DNA from: Soonwooa sp023440705
GTDB lineage: Bacteria > Bacteroidota > Bacteroidia > Flavobacteriales > Weeksellaceae
DNA length: 64,000 bases
Assembly (NCBI GenBank): GCA_023440705.1
Contig: JAEXRP010000024.1
Coordinates: 1-64,000 of the forward strand
Direction: 5' to 3'
The position numbers were made by a program, and so were the translations under genes. This document shows, piece by piece, positions 33,056-42,384 of this stretch; position 1 is the stretch's first letter, and every line of letters starts with the position of its first letter. The notes beneath the pieces were generated by a model. The model had not been told where the DNA came from. It saw only the letters and a program-made list of their open reading frames with translations, and searched no databases.

Positions 33056-35746
33056 CTACTTTCTAATTATCAATTTTTGAGATTGGTCAATTCCAAATCC
33101 TTCTACTTTAACAACATATACGCCGTTAGTAAGTTTTGAAGTGTTGATACTTTGGTTAGAACCAGATGCGATTTTGCTTTCAGAAACAAGGTTACCAACC
33201 ATGTTATAAATTTTAACAATTAGGTTGCCTTTCGCATTTTTAGTGTTTATGAAAACTTGGTCTTTTGCAGGATTAGGATAGATGCTAATGTCTGTTTTAG
33301 AAGTAGTTTCGTTAGTCGCTAACTTACATTCTGCAGGAACTTCGAAGTCTTCAACTTGATCTGCTAAATCTGGATTTGGTGTTCCATCTTCTGTTACCCA
33401 AAGACCGTTCAAACCACCTGGTTCCGCATTAACCCCTAGTCCTCTTTTAGCAAAAGTATCCCATATAAGGCATTTGTTAGCACCATTATTGATTTGTTGG
33501 TCGGCTTCTAGAATTGCATCACGACCATCTTTGAATGTTGGATTACAAGGCTGCAGCTTCATACCATCCATTACCAATTGTAATGTTTTTGCAGTTCCAC
33601 TATTAGGATCAGCTAGTACATCATAATTGTAACCGTATTTGTCAACCATATTCCAAGTAAGATCCCAAAGCATTGTTGCCCAAACAAAGCCGATAGAATG
33701 TACATCTGGCATTGTCCCGAAAGTCACCCCAAATAGAGAACCTGGAACTTCCATACCATTGGTTTTTCCATAAGTATAATTGTTAATACTAAAATCGGGC
33801 GAGTATTTTGCTGGTCGGATTCCTACTCCAGTAGTTGTTTCGCTGATTGCGTAATTACCAATACCTCTTGGGATGCTAGCATTGTCTGTAGGTTTTAATG
33901 TTAACATTAATGCTAAATAATCTGACCAACCTTCGCCCATTTGTTCATTATCGCTCATTGCATTAAGGCAAGTACCATCACCCTCACCTGTAAGTCTGTT
34001 AGATATACCATGCGTGTATTCGTGTATTACGATAGCATTATCAAGACTTCCATCTGGCTGTGTTACAGTAGAATAATCTTTGTTAATTGTAACATTAACG
34101 TTTTGGTTTTGATCAACTTTATTTTTTAGAATTAGACCAGATGCATTATCTATCAATACACTATAAAAAGGTTCATCAGCAAAGTTTGGTCCGTACGCAA
34201 CGATTGGCTCTGATGGACTTGCATTATAGAATATTGCTCCCAAAGCTCCAGCAGCCTGTGCATTAGCTGATTTATCTGTAAACTGACAATTACCACGTTG
34301 TACAAGAAGCATTTTTCCAGCGACATTGTTGGTTAGGTCGGTACAAGCATCTAAAGGTTCCGCAAGTACAAGATCTCCTGTGATGCCGTTAGCAGGCCAA
34401 GTCGGAATGGTTACAGGGAAGCTTGTATTGGTAGAAAAATTTGTTAAATCTCCAGGAGAATTTACTTTTACACCACTATAGAATGCTGGTGACCAAAGGT
34501 ACATTTGCATAGTGCCAGGGATGCCATCACCTGGAGGCGAAAAATTGGCGTTGTCCAAGCCTCCGCCGTCTTGTCCTTGAGCAACAACAAAATCCTTGTC
34601 TTCGCCGCCACGGCCGAGATTGTTATATTGGAAGTTTCGAGCTGTTTCTGTAAAACCAAATTGATACGAAATATCATGCACCATATTATTAATATAGAAA
34701 AGATTGGCCAATGCAGCATCTCGGAAAGTATGAGCAGGTAAGCTTCCATCATATGGGAAATCAAAATTTCTGTCAGTACCACCATAAGCCAATTGGTCAA
34801 TATCTTGGAGATCATTAATGTTATTAGGATCAGAGAAAGCTATAACATTGTTACCAACTGTATAATCTTTAAAAGGTTCAAAATCTGGATTTTGTGTATC
34901 ATGCCAACCAAGTGGTGCGTAAGTTGGGTTAGTAGGTTCGTTAACTATCGAGCGTCCACCGTAGATTGGTGATTCCACAGGAAGTTTAAAAACATTATAT
35001 TTTGCTGCACTAGCTTTTAATAGAGAAGTAGTTGCTGTTTTGTTTAATGGATAGGCAACTGTTTTTGTAGCATTGTCATCGTTGTAATCATGACCTAAAA
35101 AATTCGCATTATCATGGAAGTGGTCTTTAACTGTTAAATTGCTTTGTAACAGGATCTCTGAGTTTTGAGCATCAACCAAAGTCAACCAATAATTTGCAGA
35201 TCCTTTCTCTGCAAATCTAATTTCGTGAGCTAAGCGCGCTTCAGATCCTTTGATGAAATATACAAGTTTGTCCGTAACATCATTGATAGATTTAGTTTTT
35301 AAAAGTCCTTTTTTCTCCGTCAAGTTTTTTGCAAATTGATAAGATGATTGGTCTTTTATTTTAAGTTTATTAGCCGCAATTGTAAAGGCAGCTTCTGGTG
35401 ACAAACTCGCTTTAGCGTCAGCAACTTTAGAAACACTAAGTACAGATGTTGCAAAAGAATTGGTCGCATATACTATTTTGTTATCCTTTATTAAGAAGTT
35501 TGCGGATTTTCCAAAAACAGGGATGTCGTTGATTTTTTGTTGAGCAATGACAACATCGGCCTTCATCGATTTAGAATTGTCAACATTGATAATGTTGAAA
35601 TCCGTTAAAGCTGTTGGTACAGCTTTCATTTGTATATCCGTTTTTAGATACTGTGAAATTTGTTCTTTATAAGATTGTGCGTTTCCAAAAATAAATGCGA
35701 AAACAGCAGGAAGAATTAAAAAAGCTTTTAGTTGATTTCTTTTCAT
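33056..35746 (-). CDS. T9SS-secreted M36 (fungalysin-type) metalloprotease with PA domain
   Basis: The 896-residue preproprotein has a signal peptide (about residues 1-24) and an FTP-type propeptide (about 30-200). The M36 catalytic domain has the zinc motif HEYTH at 575-579 (AIVIHEYTHGISNRL) and the downstream Glu ligand in GEGWSDYLALM. A PA-type insertion domain (about 450-540: LAEPLDACTDLTNNVAGKML, FTDKSANAQAAGALGAIFYN) sits inside it. The last about 80 residues are a T9SS sorting domain (ISIYPNPAKDQVFINTKNAK, GVYVVKVEGFG, KLIIRK). It is an extracellular broad-specificity protease. A terminator follows. Confidence 0.94.
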   Translation of the reverse strand: MKRNQLKAFLILPAVFAFIFGNAQSYKEQISQYLKTDIQMKAVPTALTDFNIINVDNSKSMKADVVIAQQKINDIPVFGKSANFLIKDNKIVYATNSFATSVLSVSKVADAKASLSPEAAFTIAANKLKIKDQSSYQFAKNLTEKKGLLKTKSINDVTDKLVYFIKGSEARLAHEIRFAEKGSANYWLTLVDAQNSEILLQSNLTVKDHFHDNANFLGHDYNDDNATKTVAYPLNKTATTSLLKASAAKYNVFKLPVESPIYGGRSIVNEPTNPTYAPLGWHDTQNPDFEPFKDYTVGNNVIAFSDPNNINDLQDIDQLAYGGTDRNFDFPYDGSLPAHTFRDAALANLFYINNMVHDISYQFGFTETARNFQYNNLGRGGEDKDFVVAQGQDGGGLDNANFSPPGDGIPGTMQMYLWSPAFYSGVKVNSPGDLTNFSTNTSFPVTIPTWPANGITGDLVLAEPLDACTDLTNNVAGKMLLVQRGNCQFTDKSANAQAAGALGAIFYNASPSEPIVAYGPNFADEPFYSVLIDNASGLILKNKVDQNQNVNVTINKDYSTVTQPDGSLDNAIVIHEYTHGISNRLTGEGDGTCLNAMSDNEQMGEGWSDYLALMLTLKPTDNASIPRGIGNYAISETTTGVGIRPAKYSPDFSINNYTYGKTNGMEVPGSLFGVTFGTMPDVHSIGFVWATMLWDLTWNMVDKYGYNYDVLADPNSGTAKTLQLVMDGMKLQPCNPTFKDGRDAILEADQQINNGANKCLIWDTFAKRGLGVNAEPGGLNGLWVTEDGTPNPDLADQVEDFEVPAECKLATNETTSKTDISIYPNPAKDQVFINTKNAKGNLIVKIYNMVGNLVSESKIASGSNQSINTSKLTNGVYVVKVEGFGIDQSQKLIIRK

Positions 35747-36251
35747 AGTAACTCAGGTGTTGGTTAAAATTTTCAGTTAACTGAATAATTTCAGAATTAA
35801 AATTGTTGTTTGGTTTATTGTAATTTTTAAATATAAAATCCTTAAAATTTTATATAAACAAAAAGATATTTTGAAAATTATATAAGATTTAGAAAATATT
35901 ACTGTTTTTGTTCGGTTTTAAATATACAAACATTTGTTAATGATGCAAGAGAAATTTAATGTTTTTGTAATATACTAGCAATCAATACATTGCAAATGAT
36001 TATTGTTGAATATAGTACGAAGAACAGATAATTTATCTATCGAATAACTAACTAACGTTAGTTAATTTTTTAAAATGCAGTGATTTTTTATAAATTCAAT
36101 TTATGAAGAAAGTGGATTTTTATTTACTTTATTAAAAAATAAATTATTGCATTATTGATAAAAAATGTATTGATATTTTATTAATTTAATAAATAAAAAA
36201 ACGTCGACTTCTAGAAAGAAATCGACGTTGTCAGTATTGTATTTTTAAAAC
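35747..36251. promoter_or_regulatory. 505-base gap with a perfect 16-bp palindrome
   Basis: TAACTAACGTTAGTTA at 36049-36064 is a perfect palindrome of the size and style bound by TetR-type repressors. No such regulator is in the window. It lies about 300 bases upstream of the protease start (minus strand). The rest is extremely AT-rich with no gene. No TAnnTTTG box was found in the right place. Confidence 0.5.
36200..36229 (-). terminator. Terminator of the serine palmitoyltransferase gene
   Basis: AACGTCGA (36200-36207) pairs with TCGACGTT (36222-36229), extended by TTCT/AGAA. A run of A on the plus strand before it is the T-run for the minus-strand transcript. Confidence 0.8.
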
Positions 36252-37523
36252 CTAGATTGGTTTGAACTCTAAATGTTGCTCTGCTAATAGTTTTTCAGCT
36301 TGTTCTTTATAATGTCCGCTAACCAATTTATCATGGATTGCTTCAAAAGCTGCAAGTGTTTCGTTGATTTCAGCATCGGTGTGAGAAGCTGTTGGGATTA
36401 ATCTTAATAAAATCATCCCTTTCGGAATAACTGGATATACAACAACCGATGTAAAGATTCCGAAGTTTTCACGAAGATCTTTTACTAGAAGTGTTGCTTC
36501 AACTGGCGTACCTTGCATCATAACAGGCGTTACACAAGTGTTGGTGTTACCAAGGTTAAAACCTCTTTCTGTTAATCCGTTTTGTAGTTTATATACGTTT
36601 TCCCAAAGTTTAGCTTTAATCTCTGGACGCGTTCTTAGTAATTCTAATCTTTTAAGACCACCAATAACCATCGGCATTGTCAAAGATTTAGCAAAAATTT
36701 GAGATCTTAAATTGAATTTTAGATATCTAATGATGTCTTTGTTACCAGCGATAAATGCTCCAAAACCAGCCATTGACTTAGCAAAAGTTGAGAAATATAC
36801 ATCAATCTGATCTTGACATCCTTGCTCTTCACCAGCTCCAGCACCAGTTTCTCCTAAAGTCCCGAATCCGTGCGCATCGTCAACCAATAATCTGAATTGG
36901 TATTTATCTTTTAGCGCGCAAATTTCCTTTAATTTACCTTGTTGTCCTCTCATTCCGAAAACACCTTCAGTAATTACTAAAATTCCACCGCCTGTTTCTT
37001 CTGCTACTTTAGTCGCTCTTTTTAAGTTTTTTTCTAAACTTTCGATATCGTTATGCTTGTAAGTAAAACGCTTACCAGAGTGCAATCTTACACCGTCAAC
37101 GATACAAGCGTGAGAATCCATATCATAGACAATAACGTCATGACGATCAACCAAAGCATCGATTGTAGAGACCATACCTTGGTAACCAAAGTTAAGTAGA
37201 TAAGCCGATTCTTTTTGAACGAAATCTGCTAGCTCTCTTTCCAATTGTAAGTGCTGGTCAGTTTCTCCAGACATTGCACGAGCACCCATCGGGTAGAACA
37301 TACCATATTCTGCTGCTGCTTTTGCATCGGCAGCGATAACTTCTGGATGATTACAAAGTCCTAAATAATCGTTGGCACTCCAGAAGATAACTTCTTTACC
37401 TTGAAACTGCATTCTTGGTCCGATTGGTCCTTCTAATCTTGGAAATATAAAATAACCTTCGCCATAATCTGCAAATTGTCCTAATGGTCCAGGGTTTTGT
37501 TTAATTCTGTCAAAAATATCCAT
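36252..37523 (-). CDS. spt: Serine palmitoyltransferase (alpha-oxoamine synthase, Bacteroidota type)
   Basis: The 423-residue PLP enzyme has the family core: FWSANDYLGLCNHPEV, MGARAMSGETDQHLQLE, LLVDDAHGFGTLG (Asp215, His218) and FSTFAKSMAGFGAFIAG with the PLP lysine Lys249. The N terminus (PLGQFADYGEGYFIFPRLEG) and the C-terminal extension after residue 400 are as in bacterial serine palmitoyltransferases of Sphingobacterium and relatives. The enzyme condenses serine with an acyl-CoA, the first step of sphingolipid synthesis. Glycine C-acetyltransferase is the main alternative, but kbl is already present at 17492. A terminator-like hairpin lies right before the start codon (37542-37569). Confidence 0.85.
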   Translation of the reverse strand: MDIFDRIKQNPGPLGQFADYGEGYFIFPRLEGPIGPRMQFQGKEVIFWSANDYLGLCNHPEVIAADAKAAAEYGMFYPMGARAMSGETDQHLQLERELADFVQKESAYLLNFGYQGMVSTIDALVDRHDVIVYDMDSHACIVDGVRLHSGKRFTYKHNDIESLEKNLKRATKVAEETGGGILVITEGVFGMRGQQGKLKEICALKDKYQFRLLVDDAHGFGTLGETGAGAGEEQGCQDQIDVYFSTFAKSMAGFGAFIAGNKDIIRYLKFNLRSQIFAKSLTMPMVIGGLKRLELLRTRPEIKAKLWENVYKLQNGLTERGFNLGNTNTCVTPVMMQGTPVEATLLVKDLRENFGIFTSVVVYPVIPKGMILLRLIPTASHTDAEINETLAAFEAIHDKLVSGHYKEQAEKLLAEQHLEFKPI

Positions 37524-37539
37524 GTACTATTTCTTTATA

Positions 37540-37569
37540 AAAAAATAAGCTCCCGATAAAAACCGGGAG
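37540..37569 (-). terminator. Hairpin between the cysteine-synthase-like gene and spt
   Basis: On the minus strand CTCCCG (37564-37569) pairs with CGGGAG (37550-37555) and is followed by a T-rich run to 37540, only 17 bases before the spt ATG. It can end the upstream gene or attenuate read-through into spt. Confidence 0.7.
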
Positions 37570-37574
37570 TATTT

Positions 37575-38612
37575 TTATTTAATTATTTCTGTTTTAAAAA
37601 CTTCTTCGTAATTGTGAAAGCAATTGTTGACGAAACCTTGTTCTGCCATCCATTTGTCACTATACACTTTAGTAATGTATCGAGAACCGTGGTCTGGGAA
37701 AATAACAACAACAACATCGGTCTCTTTAAGAGGGTTGATGTTAGCATATTGTATTAATCCTTGTACCGCAGCACCAGTTGTGTAACCGCCCATAATAGCT
37801 TCTTTAAGAGCAATTTCTCTTGTACGGTAAGCACTCATCTCATCATTAACTTTGATAAAACGATCCACTTTTTCAAATAAAAGTGCAGAAGGAATTAAGT
37901 TTTTCCCCATGCCTTCAATCTGATAAGGATGAATCTGAGTTTTATCTATTTTACCAGTCTCATGATAAGTTTTAAGAATAGAACCGTCCGCATCAACACC
38001 AATAATTTGGATGTCTGGATTTTGTTCTTTCAAATACTTAGCCGATCCAGTTAATGTTCCGCCAGTACCAGTACAAGCCACAAGATGAGTTATTTTACCT
38101 TGTGTTTGTTCCCAAATTTCGGGACCAGTTGTCTGGTAGTGCGCATCAATATTTAATTCATTAAAATATTGATTGATATAGATTGAATTAGGCGTTTCGC
38201 TAGCAATACGCTTAGCGACTTCGTAATAAGATCGAGGATCGTCGGCTGCTACGTTAGCTGGACAAACGAAAACTGTTGCTCCTAAAGCTTTTAGGTAGGC
38301 GATTTTTTCAGGTTTTGTTTTGTCACTTACAGCCAGGATACATTTGTAACCTTTGATAATACACACCATTGCTAGAGAGAAACCCGTATTGCCCGAAGTA
38401 GTTTCTACAACGACAGAGTCAGGCTTCAATAGTCCTTTCTTTTCGGCGCTTTCTATAATATGAAGCGCTATTCTATCTTTGGTAGAATGTCCAGGGTTAT
38501 AAGATTCCAACTTAGCGTATACAGTCGCAGGAATGTCCTTTGTAACTTGATTTAATTTTATAAGGGGAGTATTCCCAATTAAACCAAGAATGTTATCGTA
38601 TACATTAGTCAT
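37575..38612 (-). CDS. PLP-dependent cysteine synthase / cystathionine beta-synthase family enzyme
   Basis: The 345-residue protein has the fold-type II PLP signature: LGLIGNTPLIKL, YAKLESYNPGHSTKDRIA with PLP lysine Lys45, the substrate-binding TTSGNTG and the phosphate-binding GTGGTLTG. The usual PSGSVKDR is replaced by PGHSTKDR. No CBS domains follow, so it is close to cystathionine beta-synthase-like enzymes or O-acetylserine sulfhydrylase. The C terminus has FPDHGSRYITKVYSDKWM, like cystathionine beta-synthases. The reaction (cysteine or cystathionine formation) cannot be fixed from sequence alone. It lies 51 bases upstream of spt. Confidence 0.88.
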   Translation of the reverse strand: MTNVYDNILGLIGNTPLIKLNQVTKDIPATVYAKLESYNPGHSTKDRIALHIIESAEKKGLLKPDSVVVETTSGNTGFSLAMVCIIKGYKCILAVSDKTKPEKIAYLKALGATVFVCPANVAADDPRSYYEVAKRIASETPNSIYINQYFNELNIDAHYQTTGPEIWEQTQGKITHLVACTGTGGTLTGSAKYLKEQNPDIQIIGVDADGSILKTYHETGKIDKTQIHPYQIEGMGKNLIPSALLFEKVDRFIKVNDEMSAYRTREIALKEAIMGGYTTGAAVQGLIQYANINPLKETDVVVVIFPDHGSRYITKVYSDKWMAEQGFVNNCFHNYEEVFKTEIIK

Positions 38613-38828
38613 TATTTAACATTTTTCTCACTAAAAAACTGTTTGCAAAAATACAAAAAAAATAATAGCGAAGTTAGTCTTTATCACTAAAAAATATCAG
38701 CTATTGCTTTTTCATGGTTTTTTAAAGTATTATCAAACTTTCAAATATTGCGCCAAAAATTAAAATTCTGTTAAAAGACGAATGAAAATCAGTTAAAAGT
38801 CTTATTTTCGCACTAATTTGTGTAAAAT

Positions 38829-41800
38829 ATGAAGAATTGGACTTTTAAACAATGGAATACCATCTTGGGTTGGGTTGTTTTTGGCATTGCTTTAATCACG
38901 TATTTATCAACGATGGAGCGTCGTCTCAGCTTCTGGGATTGCGGAGAATATATTTCTTCCGCGGTTAAACTGGAAGTTACGCACGCGCCTGGTGCAGCAT
39001 TATTTCAATTAATTGGAGCTGTGTTTGCGATGTTTGCGTTAGGTAATTCCGAGAATTATGCTTTAGTAATTAATGCTTTGTCGGCAATTTGTAGTGCGTT
39101 CACCATTTTATTTTTGTTTTGGACGATTACCCATTTCACAAGAAGATTATTTAATAAAGAATATTCTGATCTGTCAGTAACCGAACAAATTGGTGTATTG
39201 TTTTCTGGAGCAATTGGTGCTTTGGCTTTCACATTTTCTGATACTTTTTGGTATTCTGCAGTTGAAGGCGAAGTATATGCGATGGCAACGATGTTTATTG
39301 CATTATTACTTTGGTTAAGTACCAAATGGGAAAACGAATATCACGACCGCGGTAGTGAGCGTTGGATTATCCTAATCTTCTTTATAGTAGGACTTTCTGT
39401 TGGGGTACATATGATGTGTATGTTGGCATTGCCAGCAGCTTGTTTTGTGTATTATGCTCGTAACTATAAATTCACTTGGAAGAATTTTATCATCGCAAAT
39501 CTTGTTACCTTATTAATATTAGGTGTTGTTTTTAAAGGTATTTTCCCTTTGATCATGACTTTATTTGGTAAGAGTGAAATCTTCTTCGTTAACGGAATGG
39601 GACTGCCTTTCAATAGTGGGACAATTTTCGCTTTTGCAGTTTTGGTATTGATTTGTTATTTCTTAATCAATTATTCAAGAAAAATAGGGAAGTCGCTGTA
39701 TCAAACGATTGCTTTGTCGATTGTATATATGGTGATTGGTTTCTCTTGTTGGATGGTGATTCCGATTCGTGCGAACGCTAATCCTCCTATGAACCTGAAT
39801 GATCCTGATAACGCAATTGGGATGTTAGATTACTACAATCGTGTGCAGTATGGTGATTGGCCGACAATGTATGGTCAAAATTATACAGCTTATCTAGATT
39901 ATAACGGAATTCTTAAAAACGAAGACGGAAGTTTTAAAACTGACAAAACTGGCGATATTTACGAAAAAGATGAAAAATCTGGTCGTTATCGTGTGGTTGG
40001 TGAGCGTTTTAATTATGTTTTTAATCCTGCACAAGTTAGCTTCCTGCCAAGAATGTTTAGTGAAGATAAAAGCGTTATTGCTAATTACATGTCGATGTAT
40101 GGTGCGCCAGATTTTACATTTAATTATGATAACGAGGACGCTGCAAATAGCCAAGAAGCACAACAATATTTCGATGGTTTAAGAAAAAAATTCGAGAACG
40201 GAAGTTTAAAATACAGCGATTATAACGAGGCTAAACAGTTTGAATTAATTAATGTTCAGCGTCCAAGTTTAGCGCAGAATTTAGATTATTTTATCACATT
40301 CCAAAACTATTATTATTTCGTTCGATATCTACTTTGGAACTTCTCAGGAAGACAAAATGACCTTGAAGGAAATATGCAAAACACGAATGGTAACTTCATT
40401 ACAGGGATTTCTTTTATTGATAATAATCTTTGGGGTAATCAAAATGATATGCCTGCGAAATTCCGAAATACAAGTACAGTTTACTTTTTCATGTTGCCAT
40501 TACTATTAGGATTATTAGGATTCTTCTTCCAACTGAATAGAGATTTTGGAAGATTCTACGCGATTTTATCCTTATTTATATTGACGAGTGTCGCTATTGT
40601 TTTCTACACGGGTGTTAAACCTTTCGAAGTTAGAGAACGTGACTATGCGATGGTTGGTGCTTTCTATGCCTTTGCGATTTGGATTGGTTTGGGTGCGGCA
40701 ACGGTTTTCCATTTTGTACAACGAAAAGCGGATAGCAAAAATATAAACTGGGCTCTAGGTGCGGTATTAATTGCAATTCCGTTAATGATGGGCTTTCAGA
40801 ACTATAATTCGCATGACAGAAGTAAAAGAAGTGCGGCCTACGATTATTCTTATTCTTCTATTAAATCTTTACAGAAAAATGCATTATTGTTTGTATTTGG
40901 AGATAACGATACTTACCCAGTTTGGGGATTACAAGAAACGGAAGAGATGCGTCCTGATGTTAAAATCGTAAACTTTACGTTGTTAGCAACGCCTTGGTAT
41001 CTTGACCAAATGAAGCGTAAAACTTATGATGCAGCGCCTGTTCCGTCAACATTTGTACACGAAGATTATAGAGATGGCGCGAATGACCAAGTCTATATGA
41101 TGACCAAAAAAGATTGGGAGAATATTTTTGCTAATCTACACCAAGCTGGTGCGCCAGAAACGGAGTTTGCTGAATATAGAAAATTCTTAACGCAAGACTC
41201 GATGACGGTTAAAGAAGCAGTTAATTTCTTAAAACAAAAATCTGAAAATAAAACCGAAATCTTAAAAATGATTTTCGGTGAAAATAGCAAAACAGAACGT
41301 TTTAATTTTATCCCAGTTTCTAAGTTTGTACTACCAGTTAACATTGATAATGCTGTTAAATCTGGTATTATTACTGCGGCTGAAGCGCCTTTGGCAGAAA
41401 AATCTATTTTGATTAATTATAAGAAAAATAGCATGTTCAAAAACAATTTGATGTTGTTGGATATCCTTGCTAATTTTGATTGGAAACGTCCGCTTAACTT
41501 CTCAAATGGTGGCGTGTACGATTCTGAAAACGTATTCTTTTTGCAAGATTATCTTCAGTTGGATGGTTTCAGTTATCGTTTGGTTCCGATCAAAACGCCA
41601 GAATCTGATTCTGGTGAAATGGGAAGAGTTAATGCTGAACAGATGTATAATATTGTTAAAAGTTACAAGTGGGGTAATTTCAAAGATTTGAATGTTCATT
41701 TTGATGTTGCTGCATTAGAAAATATTTTAGGCTACAGATTGTCGACAAGTCGTGCGGCTGTTGCTTTGGCGCAAACTGGTCAAAAAGCAAAAGCCATCGA

Positions 41801-42317
41801 GTTACTTAACCTTATTAGTAAAGAAATTCCTGAGTCAAAATATAATGATCCACGTTCTGTAAGTGCAATTGCTTATGCATACATTGTTGCTGGTGACGAA
41901 CAAAAAGGTCTTAAAATGGCGGATGCTATTAAGAAAGATATCTTTAAAGAATACGATTATTATTTAGGTTTAACGCCTCAGTTTCAAGCTTATTCGGCTA
42001 GACAAATGGGAGCAAAACCAATGGAATATGCGTATTTAGTGAATTCAATTTCGGAAGCTTATAATGTGATAGGGCAAAAGGATAAAGGTTATCAATACAC
42101 GATTAATGCGGTTTCGGTTATTGATAAACGATTTGATGCTTTTGTAAAAGAGTTACAAATGTTAGGAAAGGAGAAAGCTTTTAATAGATTGGACGAATCT
42201 CATAACATTACGAACTTCTATCAATATCTATTTGATGTGACCAATAAGTATGACACAACTTACGCCACCGAAAAAGAAGCGCAAGTGACACAAGCTTTGA
42301 TGAAAGTCGCGCAATAA
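38829..42317 (+). CDS. DUF2723 (GT117-type) polytopic membrane protein with TPR-like C terminus
   Basis: The 1162-residue protein has an N-terminal membrane domain beginning LITYLSTMERRLSFWDCGEY and ISSAVKLEVTHAPGAALFQL. This acidic Asp-containing first loop is the DUF2723 signature and resembles the catalytic loop of GT-C glycosyltransferases. About 12 membrane segments follow to residue about 650, then a large soluble region with FVFGDNDTYPVWGLQETEEM. The C-terminal part (about 930-1160) is helical and repeat-like. Members are thought to glycosylate secreted proteins in Bacteroidota, probably O-mannosylation (family knowledge). A weak -7 box TATTTTCG lies at 38803-38810. The following gene is also a GT-C-like protein, which suggests linked roles. 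Confidence 0.88.
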   Translation: MKNWTFKQWNTILGWVVFGIALITYLSTMERRLSFWDCGEYISSAVKLEVTHAPGAALFQLIGAVFAMFALGNSENYALVINALSAICSAFTILFLFWTITHFTRRLFNKEYSDLSVTEQIGVLFSGAIGALAFTFSDTFWYSAVEGEVYAMATMFIALLLWLSTKWENEYHDRGSERWIILIFFIVGLSVGVHMMCMLALPAACFVYYARNYKFTWKNFIIANLVTLLILGVVFKGIFPLIMTLFGKSEIFFVNGMGLPFNSGTIFAFAVLVLICYFLINYSRKIGKSLYQTIALSIVYMVIGFSCWMVIPIRANANPPMNLNDPDNAIGMLDYYNRVQYGDWPTMYGQNYTAYLDYNGILKNEDGSFKTDKTGDIYEKDEKSGRYRVVGERFNYVFNPAQVSFLPRMFSEDKSVIANYMSMYGAPDFTFNYDNEDAANSQEAQQYFDGLRKKFENGSLKYSDYNEAKQFELINVQRPSLAQNLDYFITFQNYYYFVRYLLWNFSGRQNDLEGNMQNTNGNFITGISFIDNNLWGNQNDMPAKFRNTSTVYFFMLPLLLGLLGFFFQLNRDFGRFYAILSLFILTSVAIVFYTGVKPFEVRERDYAMVGAFYAFAIWIGLGAATVFHFVQRKADSKNINWALGAVLIAIPLMMGFQNYNSHDRSKRSAAYDYSYSSIKSLQKNALLFVFGDNDTYPVWGLQETEEMRPDVKIVNFTLLATPWYLDQMKRKTYDAAPVPSTFVHEDYRDGANDQVYMMTKKDWENIFANLHQAGAPETEFAEYRKFLTQDSMTVKEAVNFLKQKSENKTEILKMIFGENSKTERFNFIPVSKFVLPVNIDNAVKSGIITAAEAPLAEKSILINYKKNSMFKNNLMLLDILANFDWKRPLNFSNGGVYDSENVFFLQDYLQLDGFSYRLVPIKTPESDSGEMGRVNAEQMYNIVKSYKWGNFKDLNVHFDVAALENILGYRLSTSRAAVALAQTGQKAKAIELLNLISKEIPESKYNDPRSVSAIAYAYIVAGDEQKGLKMADAIKKDIFKEYDYYLGLTPQFQAYSARQMGAKPMEYAYLVNSISEAYNVIGQKDKGYQYTINAVSVIDKRFDAFVKELQMLGKEKAFNRLDESHNITNFYQYLFDVTNKYDTTYATEKEAQVTQALMKVAQ

Positions 42318-42338
42318 AATTTACTTGAAATAAAAAAT

Positions 42339-42366
42339 ACAGGTCTTAAGTTTTCTTGAGGCCTGT
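42339..42366 (+). terminator. Hairpin after the DUF2723 gene
   Basis: ACAGGTCTTAAG (42339-42350) pairs with CTTGAGGCCTGT (42355-42366) around TTTT, with two wobble pairs. The tail is only weakly T-rich, so read-through into the next gene is possible. Confidence 0.65.
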
Positions 42367-42384
42367 TATTATAAAACACAAACA

